Positions 30,897 through 39,036 of a stretch of DNA of 64,000 nucleotides are shown here, piece by piece (the first letter of the stretch is position 1; every line of letters begins with the position of its first letter). The notes beneath the pieces are model-generated. The model was given only the letters and a program-made list of their open reading frames with translations. It did not search any database and was not told the origin of the DNA. The position numbers and the translations under genes were made by a program. This DNA comes from Sphingobacteriales bacterium 50-39. GTDB taxonomy: Bacteria > Bacteroidota > Bacteroidia > Chitinophagales > Chitinophagaceae. The stretch covers positions 186,001 through 250,000 of the forward strand of contig MKTZ01000011.1 in assembly GCA_001898505.1 (NCBI GenBank). The letters are read 5' to 3'.

Positions 30897-31931
30897 ATGC
30901 ACACATTTTTAGGCATCGATTTTAACACGTGGTGGTTCCTCGTATTTGGAGCCGTGATCAGCGGCTATGCCATCCTCGACGGATTTGACCTGGGAGCCGG
31001 CGCCCTCCACCTCTTTCTTAAAAAAGAACAAAGCCGCCGCATCGCCATAAATGCCATCGGGCCCATATGGGACGGTAATGAAGTATGGCTCGTCATCGGA
31101 GGAGGCGCTCTTTTTGCCGGATTCCCCGTAGCCTATGCCGCCATCTTTTCCGCATTCTATATACCCTTTATGGTTTTTCTCATCGGCCTTATCTGGCGCG
31201 GCGTCGCCATTGAGTTCCGCAGCAAGGAGCCCATGCTTTGGTGGCGCAAGACCTGGGACATCGTCTATTGTGTGGCCAGCATCATCATTTCTCTTTCATT
31301 AGGACTGATGCTCGGCAATGTGGTAGGGGGACTACCATTGAACAAAGACCATGAGTTCACGGGCGACTGGCTTTTTTTCTTCAACCCCCTGTCAGTCTTT
31401 GTCGCCATTACCACACTGGCTCTTTTTATGATGCATGGCGCCATCTTCCTTACCATGAAGACCGAAAACCGCCTGTACGTGAAGATGCACCTGCTTGCCA
31501 ATAACTTCACCATCTTCTTTGTCGTCAGCTTCGTCATCACCACGCTTTATACATTATTATACGTACCTCATCTCAGCGATTTTTTTAAAGCCCGCCCCGG
31601 ATATTTCGTGATCCCCCTTTTGATGATCCTTTGCATCGCCAATATCCCCCGCCAGATAAAAAGAGGAAAATACCGTTATGCGTTTCTCAGCTCCGCCGTT
31701 ACCATTGCCCTTTTGCTCGTTATGGTAGCCCTTGAAGTGTTTCCCTATTTACTATACTCTCCGCAAAACCCCGCCGCAAGCATCACCGTATACAATGGCG
31801 CCTCCTCTCAAAAGACCGTAAAAATATTGCTGATCATAGCGCTCATCGGCACCCCGCTCGTGGCGACCTATACATCCTTTGTATTTTGGACCTTTAAAGG
31901 AAAAGTGAGGCTGGATGAAATGAGTTATTGA
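30897..31931 (+). CDS. cydB: Cytochrome bd quinol oxidase subunit II
   Basis: A 344-residue membrane protein with eight or nine helices and the family start TWWFLVFGAVISGYAILDGF, followed by DLGAGALHLFL and IGPIWDGNEVWLVIGGGALF. It pairs with CydA. The ATG at 30897 comes one base after the cydA stop, so the start at 30867, inside cydA, is not needed. Expression should follow cydA, probably under low oxygen, though no FNR-like site was recognised upstream. Confidence 0.95.
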   Translation: MHTFLGIDFNTWWFLVFGAVISGYAILDGFDLGAGALHLFLKKEQSRRIAINAIGPIWDGNEVWLVIGGGALFAGFPVAYAAIFSAFYIPFMVFLIGLIWRGVAIEFRSKEPMLWWRKTWDIVYCVASIIISLSLGLMLGNVVGGLPLNKDHEFTGDWLFFFNPLSVFVAITTLALFMMHGAIFLTMKTENRLYVKMHLLANNFTIFFVVSFVITTLYTLLYVPHLSDFFKARPGYFVIPLLMILCIANIPRQIKRGKYRYAFLSSAVTIALLLVMVALEVFPYLLYSPQNPAASITVYNGASSQKTVKILLIIALIGTPLVATYTSFVFWTFKGKVRLDEMSY

Positions 31932-31975
31932 CCGTCCCCGGCGCCTCGTACTCGCAAGGCCCGGCCCGGCAGGTT

Positions 31976-33343
31976 CTACAGCAGCGTCCCCTGCATGACC
32001 ACATAGGCAACGGTAAAATAGATCACCAGTCCCGTCACATCCACCAGCGTCGCCACAAACGGCGCCGAAGATGCCGCGGGGTCTGCCCCCAGCTTTTTAA
32101 GTATCAGCGGTAGCATGCTGCCCGAGAAAGTACCCCACATCACCACCCCGATCAGCGAGAAGAATACGGTGGTTGCTACCTTCAGCCAATGCTCCCCATA
32201 ATTGTATAAATGAAACTCCTGCCATAACGCCACCCGCAGGAATCCGACAATACCCAATATCGCTCCCAATACCAGCCCCGACATTATTTCCCGCCGGACG
32301 ACCCGCCACCAGTCGCGGAAACCGATCTCCCCAAGCGCCATGGCGCGGATGATGATCGAAGATGCCTGGCTTCCTGAATTACCACCGCTGGAAATGATCA
32401 GCGGGATGAATAAGGCCAATACCACCGCCTTGCTGATCTCTCCTTCGAAATGCCCCATGGCCGTAGCTGTTAGCATCTCCCCCAGGAAGAGGATGATAAG
32501 CCAGCCGGCCCTTTTACGGATCAGGCTGGGGAAAGAGATGGTAGTATAGGGTTCGTCCAGGGCTTCGGAACCACCGATCTTTTGTATTTCCCTTGTATCT
32601 TCCGATTCCGCCAGTCGCAGCACATCGTCCAGCGTGACGATCCCCAGCAGGACCCCTCTCTCATCCGTGACAGGCAGGGCAAAACGGCTGTTGTTCCGGA
32701 ATACCTTGATGGCCTCTTTCTGCGGGTCGTTTACGTTTAGTGCGATGAATTGGTAGTCCATGATGTCACTGACATGTGTTCCCGGATCTACCACCAAAAA
32801 GTCCTTTATGTTGATGTCGTCGATAAGGACACCCTTATCATCTATTACAAAAAGCCAGTTCAGGGTTTCCGTCGCCCGCCCCCGCATACGGATATAATGC
32901 AATACTTCCGAACAGGTCTCGCTCGTCTTGATGGACACATAATCCGGCGTCATCAGCCTGCCCACCGACCCTTCCGCATATCCCAGCAGCTCCAGCGTCT
33001 TTGCACGATGTTCTGGTGTAAGCACCTTCAACAGCTCCTTCACTGCACTACCCGGCAGGTCCTCGAGAAAGGCCGTGCGGTCATCGGGCTGCATGGCGTT
33101 CAGGATCTCTGCCGCCTTCTCTTCCGGCAGGGCGTTGATGATGGACTGCTGCTTTTTCTTTCGAATGAACTTGAAAGACCTGGCAGCGTTCTTCGCATCC
33201 AGGTGTTGGAAAAGCTTTACCGCCCACTGGGTATGCCGGTTGGTGAATTCCGCAATATCACGGGGCGTCAGCTTGTTCAGTTTTACGAACTCGGTGAAGC
33301 GATTGTGCTGCAACAGGTTTTTGATATCGTTAAAGCTGGGCAT
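31976..33343 (-). CDS. mgtE: Magnesium transporter MgtE
   Basis: A 455-residue protein in the usual order: N-terminal helical superhelix domain (residues about 10-130, with ILNAMQPDDRTAFLEDLPGS), two CBS domains (about 135-255, TPDYVSIKTSETCSEVLHYI and LPVTDERGVLLGIVTLDDVL), the plug helix, and five transmembrane helices with SSGGNSGSQASSIIIRAMAL, the pore-lining signature of the family. It imports Mg2+ through a gated channel whose cytosolic domains sense Mg2+. The ATG at 33343 (MPSFNDIKN) is preferred to 33370. Convergent with cydB across 44 bases that hold no clear terminator. Confidence 0.93.
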   Translation of the reverse strand: MPSFNDIKNLLQHNRFTEFVKLNKLTPRDIAEFTNRHTQWAVKLFQHLDAKNAARSFKFIRKKKQQSIINALPEEKAAEILNAMQPDDRTAFLEDLPGSAVKELLKVLTPEHRAKTLELLGYAEGSVGRLMTPDYVSIKTSETCSEVLHYIRMRGRATETLNWLFVIDDKGVLIDDINIKDFLVVDPGTHVSDIMDYQFIALNVNDPQKEAIKVFRNNSRFALPVTDERGVLLGIVTLDDVLRLAESEDTREIQKIGGSEALDEPYTTISFPSLIRKRAGWLIILFLGEMLTATAMGHFEGEISKAVVLALFIPLIISSGGNSGSQASSIIIRAMALGEIGFRDWWRVVRREIMSGLVLGAILGIVGFLRVALWQEFHLYNYGEHWLKVATTVFFSLIGVVMWGTFSGSMLPLILKKLGADPAASSAPFVATLVDVTGLVIYFTVAYVVMQGTLL

Positions 33344-33388
33344 ATATTCAAATGTACGGAAAGGGCCCAATTGTACGGCTACGCTGGT

Positions 33389-34300
33389 CTAAGGCGACAG
33401 CACCTCATCGATCTTGTGTATGACGAGGGTATTTCCAGCGGGCTGATTGGCCTTTAGAACACCCGCAGGCGCAGTATTGCCATTGCCTTTGAACTGCAGC
33501 ACCCCGCCCTGGACGCTCACAGAAAGCGACCCCCCCTGCAATGTTATCACATTGTTAGCTCCCGTGAGCTGATTGCTAAAATACTGACCCGTCAGCACAT
33601 GGAATTTTGCCAGGGAGAGCATGGTTCCCAGGTCCGCCGAATCGATGGCTCCCACGCTGTCATAACCCGCGTTTATCCACGCAGTATTGGTGGGCGCAAG
33701 TACGGTAAAATAGCCCGGCGCCAGCGCCGTATCCAATCCCGTGCGGCGGAACAGCTCAGCGCTGAACGAAAGGCTGCTATCCTGTCCCAAAGTGTGGCTT
33801 AGAGAATCCTGTGGAGATAAAAGAATAGTATTCAGCCGGTAGACCAGCGCCTTTCCCGCCACTATCGTATCCCCCGTCACAGGGATGCCATTGAACCAGA
33901 TCTGTGCACCGGTATCCTTCTCACCATACAGCGAATAACCCAGATGAGTAGGATAGGGGGCGTAGCCATTGCTGTCTGGACGGGCCAGCTGGGGGATAAA
34001 ATGATAGCTGATCAGGCGGTCTGCCACCGAAGGCGATAACGAATCGACAGAGCCCGACGAATAGCCCGCCGCGCGGAAGGCTGTATTGGTCGGGATCAGA
34101 AAAGTGACGGAATTGTCTGCCAGCAAAGCCGTTTCATTGGCTATCAGCACCATCCGGTGAAAAAAGCTAAAGCTTGTATCCGTATTGATCAGGGATTGAA
34201 GGGGAGTAATGGGATTTATCGCAGGAGGCTGTGTTTTCCGGCAGGAGCTAATGCCCGCCAGCAGGACGATCAGAAAGACCAGCAGATTTTTTCCCTTCAT
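33389..34300 (-). CDS. Fasciclin-domain lipoprotein
   Basis: A 303-residue lipoprotein: signal LLVFLIVLLAGISSC with the lipobox cysteine at about residue 20. Two FAS1 domains follow, each with the typical VTFLIPTNTAFRAAGY or FTVLAPTNTAWINAGY motif and a late LISYHFIPQ / LAKFHVLTGQYF strand. FAS1 proteins mediate adhesion in the envelope or outside the cell. The start ATG at 34300 gives a proper lipoprotein signal; the longer frame to 34372 adds an unrelated head that overlaps kdnB. Its start lies 17 bases after the kdnB stop, so it may be co-transcribed at the end of the kdnB-ROK unit. Confidence 0.85.
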   Translation of the reverse strand: MKGKNLLVFLIVLLAGISSCRKTQPPAINPITPLQSLINTDTSFSFFHRMVLIANETALLADNSVTFLIPTNTAFRAAGYSSGSVDSLSPSVADRLISYHFIPQLARPDSNGYAPYPTHLGYSLYGEKDTGAQIWFNGIPVTGDTIVAGKALVYRLNTILLSPQDSLSHTLGQDSSLSFSAELFRRTGLDTALAPGYFTVLAPTNTAWINAGYDSVGAIDSADLGTMLSLAKFHVLTGQYFSNQLTGANNVITLQGGSLSVSVQGGVLQFKGNGNTAPAGVLKANQPAGNTLVIHKIDEVLSP

Positions 34301-34317
34301 ATTTACCTCCCCGCCTC

Positions 34318-35400
34318 TTAGAGCTTTTCGTACAGCGCCCGCAACCGCTCCCTCGTCATGATCTTCTCCCAATCCTTACCCAGGGCATTTTCCCAAAGAG
34401 GCTTCATGACCAGACTAACGTCAATCATCGCATTGAATTGTTCATCCGACAAACCTTTTGTAATATGTTGGGGTATATCTATCTTATTTTTTTCCACCAT
34501 TTTTTTGAACTCCCTGACCCCCTCCGGGTAGAACTCCTCCAGCTTGTCAAAGACAATACAGTTGCCGATACCATGCTTCGTACCTAAAAGATAGGAGAGG
34601 CCATAGCTGACCGCATGCGCCACACCCACCTGGGAATAGGCGATACTCATGCCCCCCGCATAGGAGGCCATCATCAATTGGTCATCACAGTCCGCATCCC
34701 AGTGATCTTTTTCCACAAAAACCTTCTGACAGAGCTGAAGGGCTTTTTCGCCGTAGCTGCGGCTGAATTCATTCAAATAGGTGCCCGTAAGACTTTCGAT
34801 ACAATGGATATAGCAGTCCATGCCCGTATAGAAACGTTGGTTCACAGGAGCATTCGCCGTTAATTCCGGGTCCAGCACGATCTGATCGAAAGGCGTGAAG
34901 TCGGAGTTCATACCCAGCTTTTTGGTAGGACCCGTAAGCACCGTCGTGCGTGAAACCTCGGCGCCCGTGCCGCTCAGCGTAGGAATACCCACTTTGTATA
35001 CACCTTGGAATTTTACCAGGTCCCAACCCTGGTAGTCGGCCGAAGAGCCGGGATTGGTCATCATAAGAGACACTGCCTTGGCAAGATCCATTGCCGAACC
35101 GCCTCCGATGCCAATGATCCCGCTGACAGTACCGAATTCCTGACGGAGCCCGCTGGCCAGCTGATCGACATATTTCGTCTTGGGCTCGAGAGTGACATCC
35201 ACAAAGATGATCTTATCCTTTCCCCGCAGCGGGATCCGTTTAGCCAACGGTTTATTTTCAAAAAAATGATCCAGGAGGAAGATCATGGGAGCATCGCCCT
35301 TGCGCTGCGGGGCCAATATCTCATCCAGCTGGTTGAAACTACCCCTGCCGAAGACGACATACCCCACCATCTTAAAATTCCGGAATTTATTCACGCTCAT
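34318..35400 (-). CDS. kdnB: KdnB-like 3-deoxy-D-manno-octulosonate 8-oxidase
   Basis: A 360-residue iron-containing alcohol dehydrogenase. It begins FRNFKMVGYVVFGRGSFNQL, carries the nucleotide motif GIIGIGGGSAMDLAKA, PTLSGTGAEVSRTTVLTGP, and metal histidines in GMDCYIHCIESLTG, GVAHAVSYGLSYLLG and GTKHGIGNC. This pattern agrees with KdnB, which with the aminotransferase KdnA converts Kdo into 8-amino-3,8-dideoxy-Kdo (Kdo8N) before CMP activation. kdsB, the CMP transferase gene, lies two genes away. No kdnA is in the window. The start at 35400 (MSVNKFRN) is preferred to 35415. Gene-level identification comes from memory of the family; a generic alcohol dehydrogenase is the alternative. Confidence 0.75.
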   Translation of the reverse strand: MSVNKFRNFKMVGYVVFGRGSFNQLDEILAPQRKGDAPMIFLLDHFFENKPLAKRIPLRGKDKIIFVDVTLEPKTKYVDQLASGLRQEFGTVSGIIGIGGGSAMDLAKAVSLMMTNPGSSADYQGWDLVKFQGVYKVGIPTLSGTGAEVSRTTVLTGPTKKLGMNSDFTPFDQIVLDPELTANAPVNQRFYTGMDCYIHCIESLTGTYLNEFSRSYGEKALQLCQKVFVEKDHWDADCDDQLMMASYAGGMSIAYSQVGVAHAVSYGLSYLLGTKHGIGNCIVFDKLEEFYPEGVREFKKMVEKNKIDIPQHITKGLSDEQFNAMIDVSLVMKPLWENALGKDWEKIMTRERLRALYEKL

Positions 35401-35417
35401 AGATTTGAGCTGCAAAG

Positions 35418-36329
35418 TTAAGCCACCAGCGCGGCAGCGCCAAATACCCCCGCGCTATCCCCCAAACTCGGTTTTAGCAACGGAACCTCCACCCTGGGAT
35501 TAAAGATGAACCGGCCCAGCTCGCTCAATCCCCTGGTATAAATGTCTTCCATATTTCCAACACCGCCACCCACGACGATCACATCCGGGTCCAGCATATT
35601 GGTTATGACACTGACACCCTTTCCAAAGAAATGACAGAGGCGCTCGATGGTCTTATCCGCGTCAGGATCCGATCCCGCCCGATGCCGCGAAGCGATCTCT
35701 TTCAATTTTATCTTGTTGCCCGTGAGGGATGCATAATACCGTTCGAGAGCAGGACCCGAGATAACAGTCTCTACACAGCCAACCTTACCACAATAACAGG
35801 GACCTCCCGATTCATCCAGGAAATTATGTCCCCACTCCCCGCCGATACCATGCCGGCCATTCCAGACTTTCCCGTCCATGACAATGCCACCGCCGACACC
35901 CGTGCCCATGATGATGCCAAATACCAGCCGCGCAAACGGAGCTTTTTCTTTGACGACCCCCAGCCGCGTTTCAGCCAGGGCAAAGCAGTTGGCGTCATTG
36001 GCCAGCACAAAGGGCAATCCCAATCGATCCTCCAGATCTTTCTGCAGCGGCATGCCATTCAATATCGTAGTATTGGCATTCTTCATGGTTTGCAATGTAG
36101 GGTCCAGCACGCCCGGCGTACCCATACCGACAGCCGCCGGCTTAACACCGGATTGTTTTTCCATCTCTTTTATCAGCCTGCCGATCTGCTCGATAACATG
36201 ATCATAACCTTTAGAGGCTTCTGTATCTACGCGTGTGCGAATGATGGGAGTGGGATTGTCCACGGACTCGAGTATGACCCCTTCGATTTTGGTACCGCCA
36301 AGGTCGATACCCCATAATGCTTTGTTCAT
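35418..36329 (-). CDS. ROK-family sugar kinase
   Basis: A 303-residue kinase: ATP-binding WGIDLGGTKIEGVILE at the start, VGMGTPGVLDP, the catalytic region FVLANDANCFALAETRLG (Asp in NDAN), GTGVGGGIVMDGKV, and the ROK zinc motif GHNFLDESGGPCYCGKVGC with its CxCGxxGC. Substrates in this group are glucose, N-acetylglucosamine or N-acetylmannosamine; which one cannot be told. It lies 17 bases upstream of kdnB on the same strand, with kdsB further up across a repeat-filled gap. With nagA 9 kb away, a role in amino sugar salvage is possible. Confidence 0.88.
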   Translation of the reverse strand: MNKALWGIDLGGTKIEGVILESVDNPTPIIRTRVDTEASKGYDHVIEQIGRLIKEMEKQSGVKPAAVGMGTPGVLDPTLQTMKNANTTILNGMPLQKDLEDRLGLPFVLANDANCFALAETRLGVVKEKAPFARLVFGIIMGTGVGGGIVMDGKVWNGRHGIGGEWGHNFLDESGGPCYCGKVGCVETVISGPALERYYASLTGNKIKLKEIASRHRAGSDPDADKTIERLCHFFGKGVSVITNMLDPDVIVVGGGVGNMEDIYTRGLSELGRFIFNPRVEVPLLKPSLGDSAGVFGAAALVA

Positions 36330-36345
36330 GCAGTTAGTATTGTAT

Positions 36346-36497
36346 GTCCATCGGACACGAACCTCCGGTCCGTTTTGGAATTGGGCCTAAATTTAGGGAA
36401 AAATCGCATCACAGATGAGGACTTCGTCGGACCTGCTTCGACACGGTCCTTCTCGTTCGTAACCTTCGCCTTGCTCGGTTACCCGAAGGGCCATTAT
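36346..36497. repeat. Dispersed CTTCG-rich repeat, copy 3 (partial)
   Basis: Between ROK kinase and kdsB. It contains an ACGAACC-TCC-GGTCCGT hairpin (36357-36373, one mismatch), a short AT-rich gap, then ACTTCGTCGGACCTGCTTCG, ACACGGTCC, CGTAACCTTCGCC and CTCGGTTACCCGAAGG, matching copy 2 but lacking the GGTTCCAACACTGTTGG segment. No ORF. Confidence 0.7.
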
Positions 36498-36557
36498 TAG
36501 CGTCTTTGAAAAAGCAATGGCTTGGGCCGACCAGGCCCATCCATTATAAAATTTTAG

Positions 36558-37283
36558 CTATAGCATTTTAGCAGCCCGCTCCAAATCCGCAGGCGTATCG
36601 ATCTCCACGCCCATATACGACGTGACCACCATCTTCATGGGAACCCCATTTTCCAGGTAACGGAGACATTCAACCTTTTCTACTGCTTCCAGCGGACTCA
36701 CAGGCCAGGCCGTGAATTGGAGCAATGCTTCTTTACGGAAGGCATAAACGCCGATATGCTCATAGTATACGGGACTCGCTGAAGGGTCCCTGGGATAGGG
36801 GATCACACTGCGGCTAAAAAAAAGCGCGTTGTTTTTCTTATCCAGCGCCACTTTTACATAGTTCGGGTCGTCTATGAATTTTTGTTCCTTCAATACCTGC
36901 ACCAGCGACCCTACCTGCACCGACCGCCCCTCTTCCCCACGGAAGACAGCCAGCAGCTTTTCCAACGGCTCTTTTTGTACAAAAGGCTCATCACCCTGTA
37001 CGTTTACAACAATGTCCACGTCCATGTCTGCAACCGCTTCGGCGATCCGGTCACTCCCACTCTCATGTGTCCGGATGCTCATCCTGGCCTTCCCCCCATG
37101 TTGGGCGATCTCTTCATAAATGATATCGCTGTCCGTGACTACGAACACTTCGTCAAAAAGACCCGTAGCAACAGTATTGTCATAAGTATGCCGGATCACC
37201 GTCTTGGTCCCCAATACCTGCATCAGCTTGGCTGGAAAACGGGTCGCTGCATAACGGGCTGGGATCATAGCGATTGTCTTCAT
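36558..37283 (-). CDS. kdsB: 3-deoxy-manno-octulosonate cytidylyltransferase
   Basis: A 241-residue KdsB: IPARYAATRFPAKLMQVLGT at the start, VVTDSDIIYEEIAQHGGKA, RTHESGSDRIAEAVADMDVD, VNVQGDEPFV, FFSRSVIPYPRD, HIGVYAFRKEALLQFTAWP, LECLRYLENG-type end. It couples CTP to Kdo (or Kdo8N) to give the CMP-sugar for lipopolysaccharide inner-core synthesis in the cytoplasm. Length normal. A kdnB gene nearby suggests CMP-Kdo8N may be a product here. Confidence 0.95.
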   Translation of the reverse strand: MKTIAMIPARYAATRFPAKLMQVLGTKTVIRHTYDNTVATGLFDEVFVVTDSDIIYEEIAQHGGKARMSIRTHESGSDRIAEAVADMDVDIVVNVQGDEPFVQKEPLEKLLAVFRGEEGRSVQVGSLVQVLKEQKFIDDPNYVKVALDKKNNALFFSRSVIPYPRDPSASPVYYEHIGVYAFRKEALLQFTAWPVSPLEAVEKVECLRYLENGVPMKMVVTSYMGVEIDTPADLERAAKML

Positions 37284-37418
37284 GAAAGTAATTTGGATGT
37301 CAAAAGTAGTTTATTTATATTTAGTATATCTAACGTCGCCGCCTGCCACATCGGGGTTCCGCCTGATAGGAACCCACCGAACGTCTCAAACATGCATGAA
37401 CGCCAAAACTCTGCCAGT

Positions 37419-38909
37419 ATGCAAACCAGCGAACTGCTCAACAGCTATTCCGTCGATCCCGCGACCTGGGACGAAATGTACACCGACCCGGAACGAACCG
37501 GAGGTTCGTCGTCCGTGGAACGGACATTAGATCTGGTCCGCGGCCAGTATCGTCCGGTAGTCGATTTCATGCAGCAAATGAGCATCGAGGAGCTCAATAA
37601 AAAAGAAGAGCTGGCAAAAAGGCTTTTCATGAGCCAGGGAATAACATTCACCGTTTACAGCTCCGGAGAAGGCATCGAAAAGATCTTTCCCTTTGATATT
37701 ATCCCCCGCATCATCACCGCCACCGAGTGGAAGTATATTGAGGACGGTATCAAACAAAGGTTAAAAGCCCTCAATCTTTTTCTCAAGGATGTATATAACA
37801 ATCAGTTCATTCTGAAGGACGGCATTGTACCCGTAGAGATGGTATACAGCTGCCCCCATTATCTCAGGGAAATGCATGGATTTCATGTGCCCCATGATCT
37901 GTATGTGCATATTGCAGGCATCGACCTCATCCGCGACCATGACGGGACCTTTTATATATTGGAAGACAATCTGCGGACACCCAGCGGCGTAAGCTATATG
38001 CTGGAGAACAGGGAGATCACCAAAAGAATTTTCCCTGATCTGCTGCCCAGTAACAACGTACGGTCCGTCACGGATTATCCAAACATACTTCACCGGAATC
38101 TGGTTTCTCTCTCGCCGCGACAGACATCCAACCCCACCGTCGTGGTCCTGACCCCCGGTATTTATAATTCGGCTTATTTCGAACATACCACGCTGGCAAG
38201 GCTGATGGGTGTCGAACTGGTGGAAGGCAGGGACCTCGTCGTCGACAACCACCGGGTATTTATGAAGACGACCGCAGGGCTTCAGCAGGTAGATGTCATC
38301 TACCGGAGGGTGGATGATGAATTCCTGGACCCATTGGTATTCAACCCCGACAGCATGTTGGGCGTGGCCGGTATCATGAGCGCCTACAGGAAAGGAAATG
38401 TGGCCATCGTAAATGCCATAGGCAATGGTGTTGCCGATGACAAAGCCATCTATACCTATGTGCCCGCCATGATCCGCTATTATCTGAATGAAGAGCCCAT
38501 CCTGAAGAATGTACCTACCTACCAGCTAGGCCACCCCGACGAGCGGGAACATGTTTTTGCCAATATGCAAAAAATGGTGATCAAACGGACCAATGAAAGT
38601 GGCGGGTATGGCATGCTGATGGGACACTCCGCCAGCGACGAGGAAATAAGTAAGTATAAAATGGAGATATTAAAGGACCCCCGGCAGTTCATTGCTCAAC
38701 CCATTATCAGTCTTTCTTCAGCCCCCTGTTATATGAACGGGAAGCTAAAGCCCCGCCGCGTCGACCTTCGTCCCTATGCGCTCTGTGGCCCCGAAGGCAT
38801 CCAGATCGTACCGGGTGGATTGACAAGGGTAGCGCTGCGGGAAGGTTCCCTTGTGGTGAACTCTTCCCAGGGTGGCGGAAGCAAGGATACCTGGGTCTTA
38901 GCCGGCTAA
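37419..38909 (+). CDS. Circularly permuted ATP-grasp protein (DUF404/DUF407)
   Basis: A 496-residue enzyme of the circularly permuted ATP-grasp type. Core motifs: GITFTVYSSGEGIEKIFPFD, IPRIITATEWKYIEDGIKQR, the DGTFYILEDNLRTPSGVSYM metal/ATP strand, PGIYNSAYFEHTTLARLMGV, QVDVIYRRVDDEFLDPLVF and IVNAIGNGVADDKAIYTYVP. These enzymes probably join amino acids or amines by carboxylate activation. It is followed by alpha-E and transglutaminase-like genes, the standard neighbourhood. Residues about 25-32 are encoded by a perfect hairpin repeat (37493-37509) that looks inserted. An ATG at 37392 is an alternative start. The stop codon lies in the loop of a 10-bp hairpin (38897-38920). Confidence 0.88.
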   Translation: MQTSELLNSYSVDPATWDEMYTDPERTGGSSSVERTLDLVRGQYRPVVDFMQQMSIEELNKKEELAKRLFMSQGITFTVYSSGEGIEKIFPFDIIPRIITATEWKYIEDGIKQRLKALNLFLKDVYNNQFILKDGIVPVEMVYSCPHYLREMHGFHVPHDLYVHIAGIDLIRDHDGTFYILEDNLRTPSGVSYMLENREITKRIFPDLLPSNNVRSVTDYPNILHRNLVSLSPRQTSNPTVVVLTPGIYNSAYFEHTTLARLMGVELVEGRDLVVDNHRVFMKTTAGLQQVDVIYRRVDDEFLDPLVFNPDSMLGVAGIMSAYRKGNVAIVNAIGNGVADDKAIYTYVPAMIRYYLNEEPILKNVPTYQLGHPDEREHVFANMQKMVIKRTNESGGYGMLMGHSASDEEISKYKMEILKDPRQFIAQPIISLSSAPCYMNGKLKPRRVDLRPYALCGPEGIQIVPGGLTRVALREGSLVVNSSQGGGSKDTWVLAG

Positions 38910-39014
38910 TGCCGGCTAAGACCGGCCTCGCCAGGCCGAGCACAGCGAGGCCCGGCGTCCGAAGGACGCCCATCAAACAGATACCGTGTAAAATCCGCTG
39001 GCCGAAGGCCAGCG
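38897..39014. repeat. Tandem block of short hairpins
   Basis: Four perfect hairpins in 118 bases: CTTAGCCGGC-TAAT-GCCGGCTAAG (38897-38920, stop codon in its loop), GGCCT-CGCC-AGGCC (38924-38937), GGCGTCC-GAA-GGACGCC (38954-38970) and CGCTGGCC-GAA-GGCCAGCG (38996-39014). They lie between the ATP-grasp and alpha-E genes and may protect or tune the mRNA, or be mobile REP-like elements. Confidence 0.7.
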
Positions 39015-39036
39015 GGAAAAAGTTTAAAGCAAAAGA

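Noticed and set aside
36882-37418. Long N-terminal extension of the ATP-grasp ORF
   Set aside because: It is antisense to kdsB and has no domain; the protein starts at 37419 or 37392.
38897-39014. CRISPR array
   Set aside because: The hairpins differ in sequence and spacing; there are no direct repeats or cas genes anywhere in the window.
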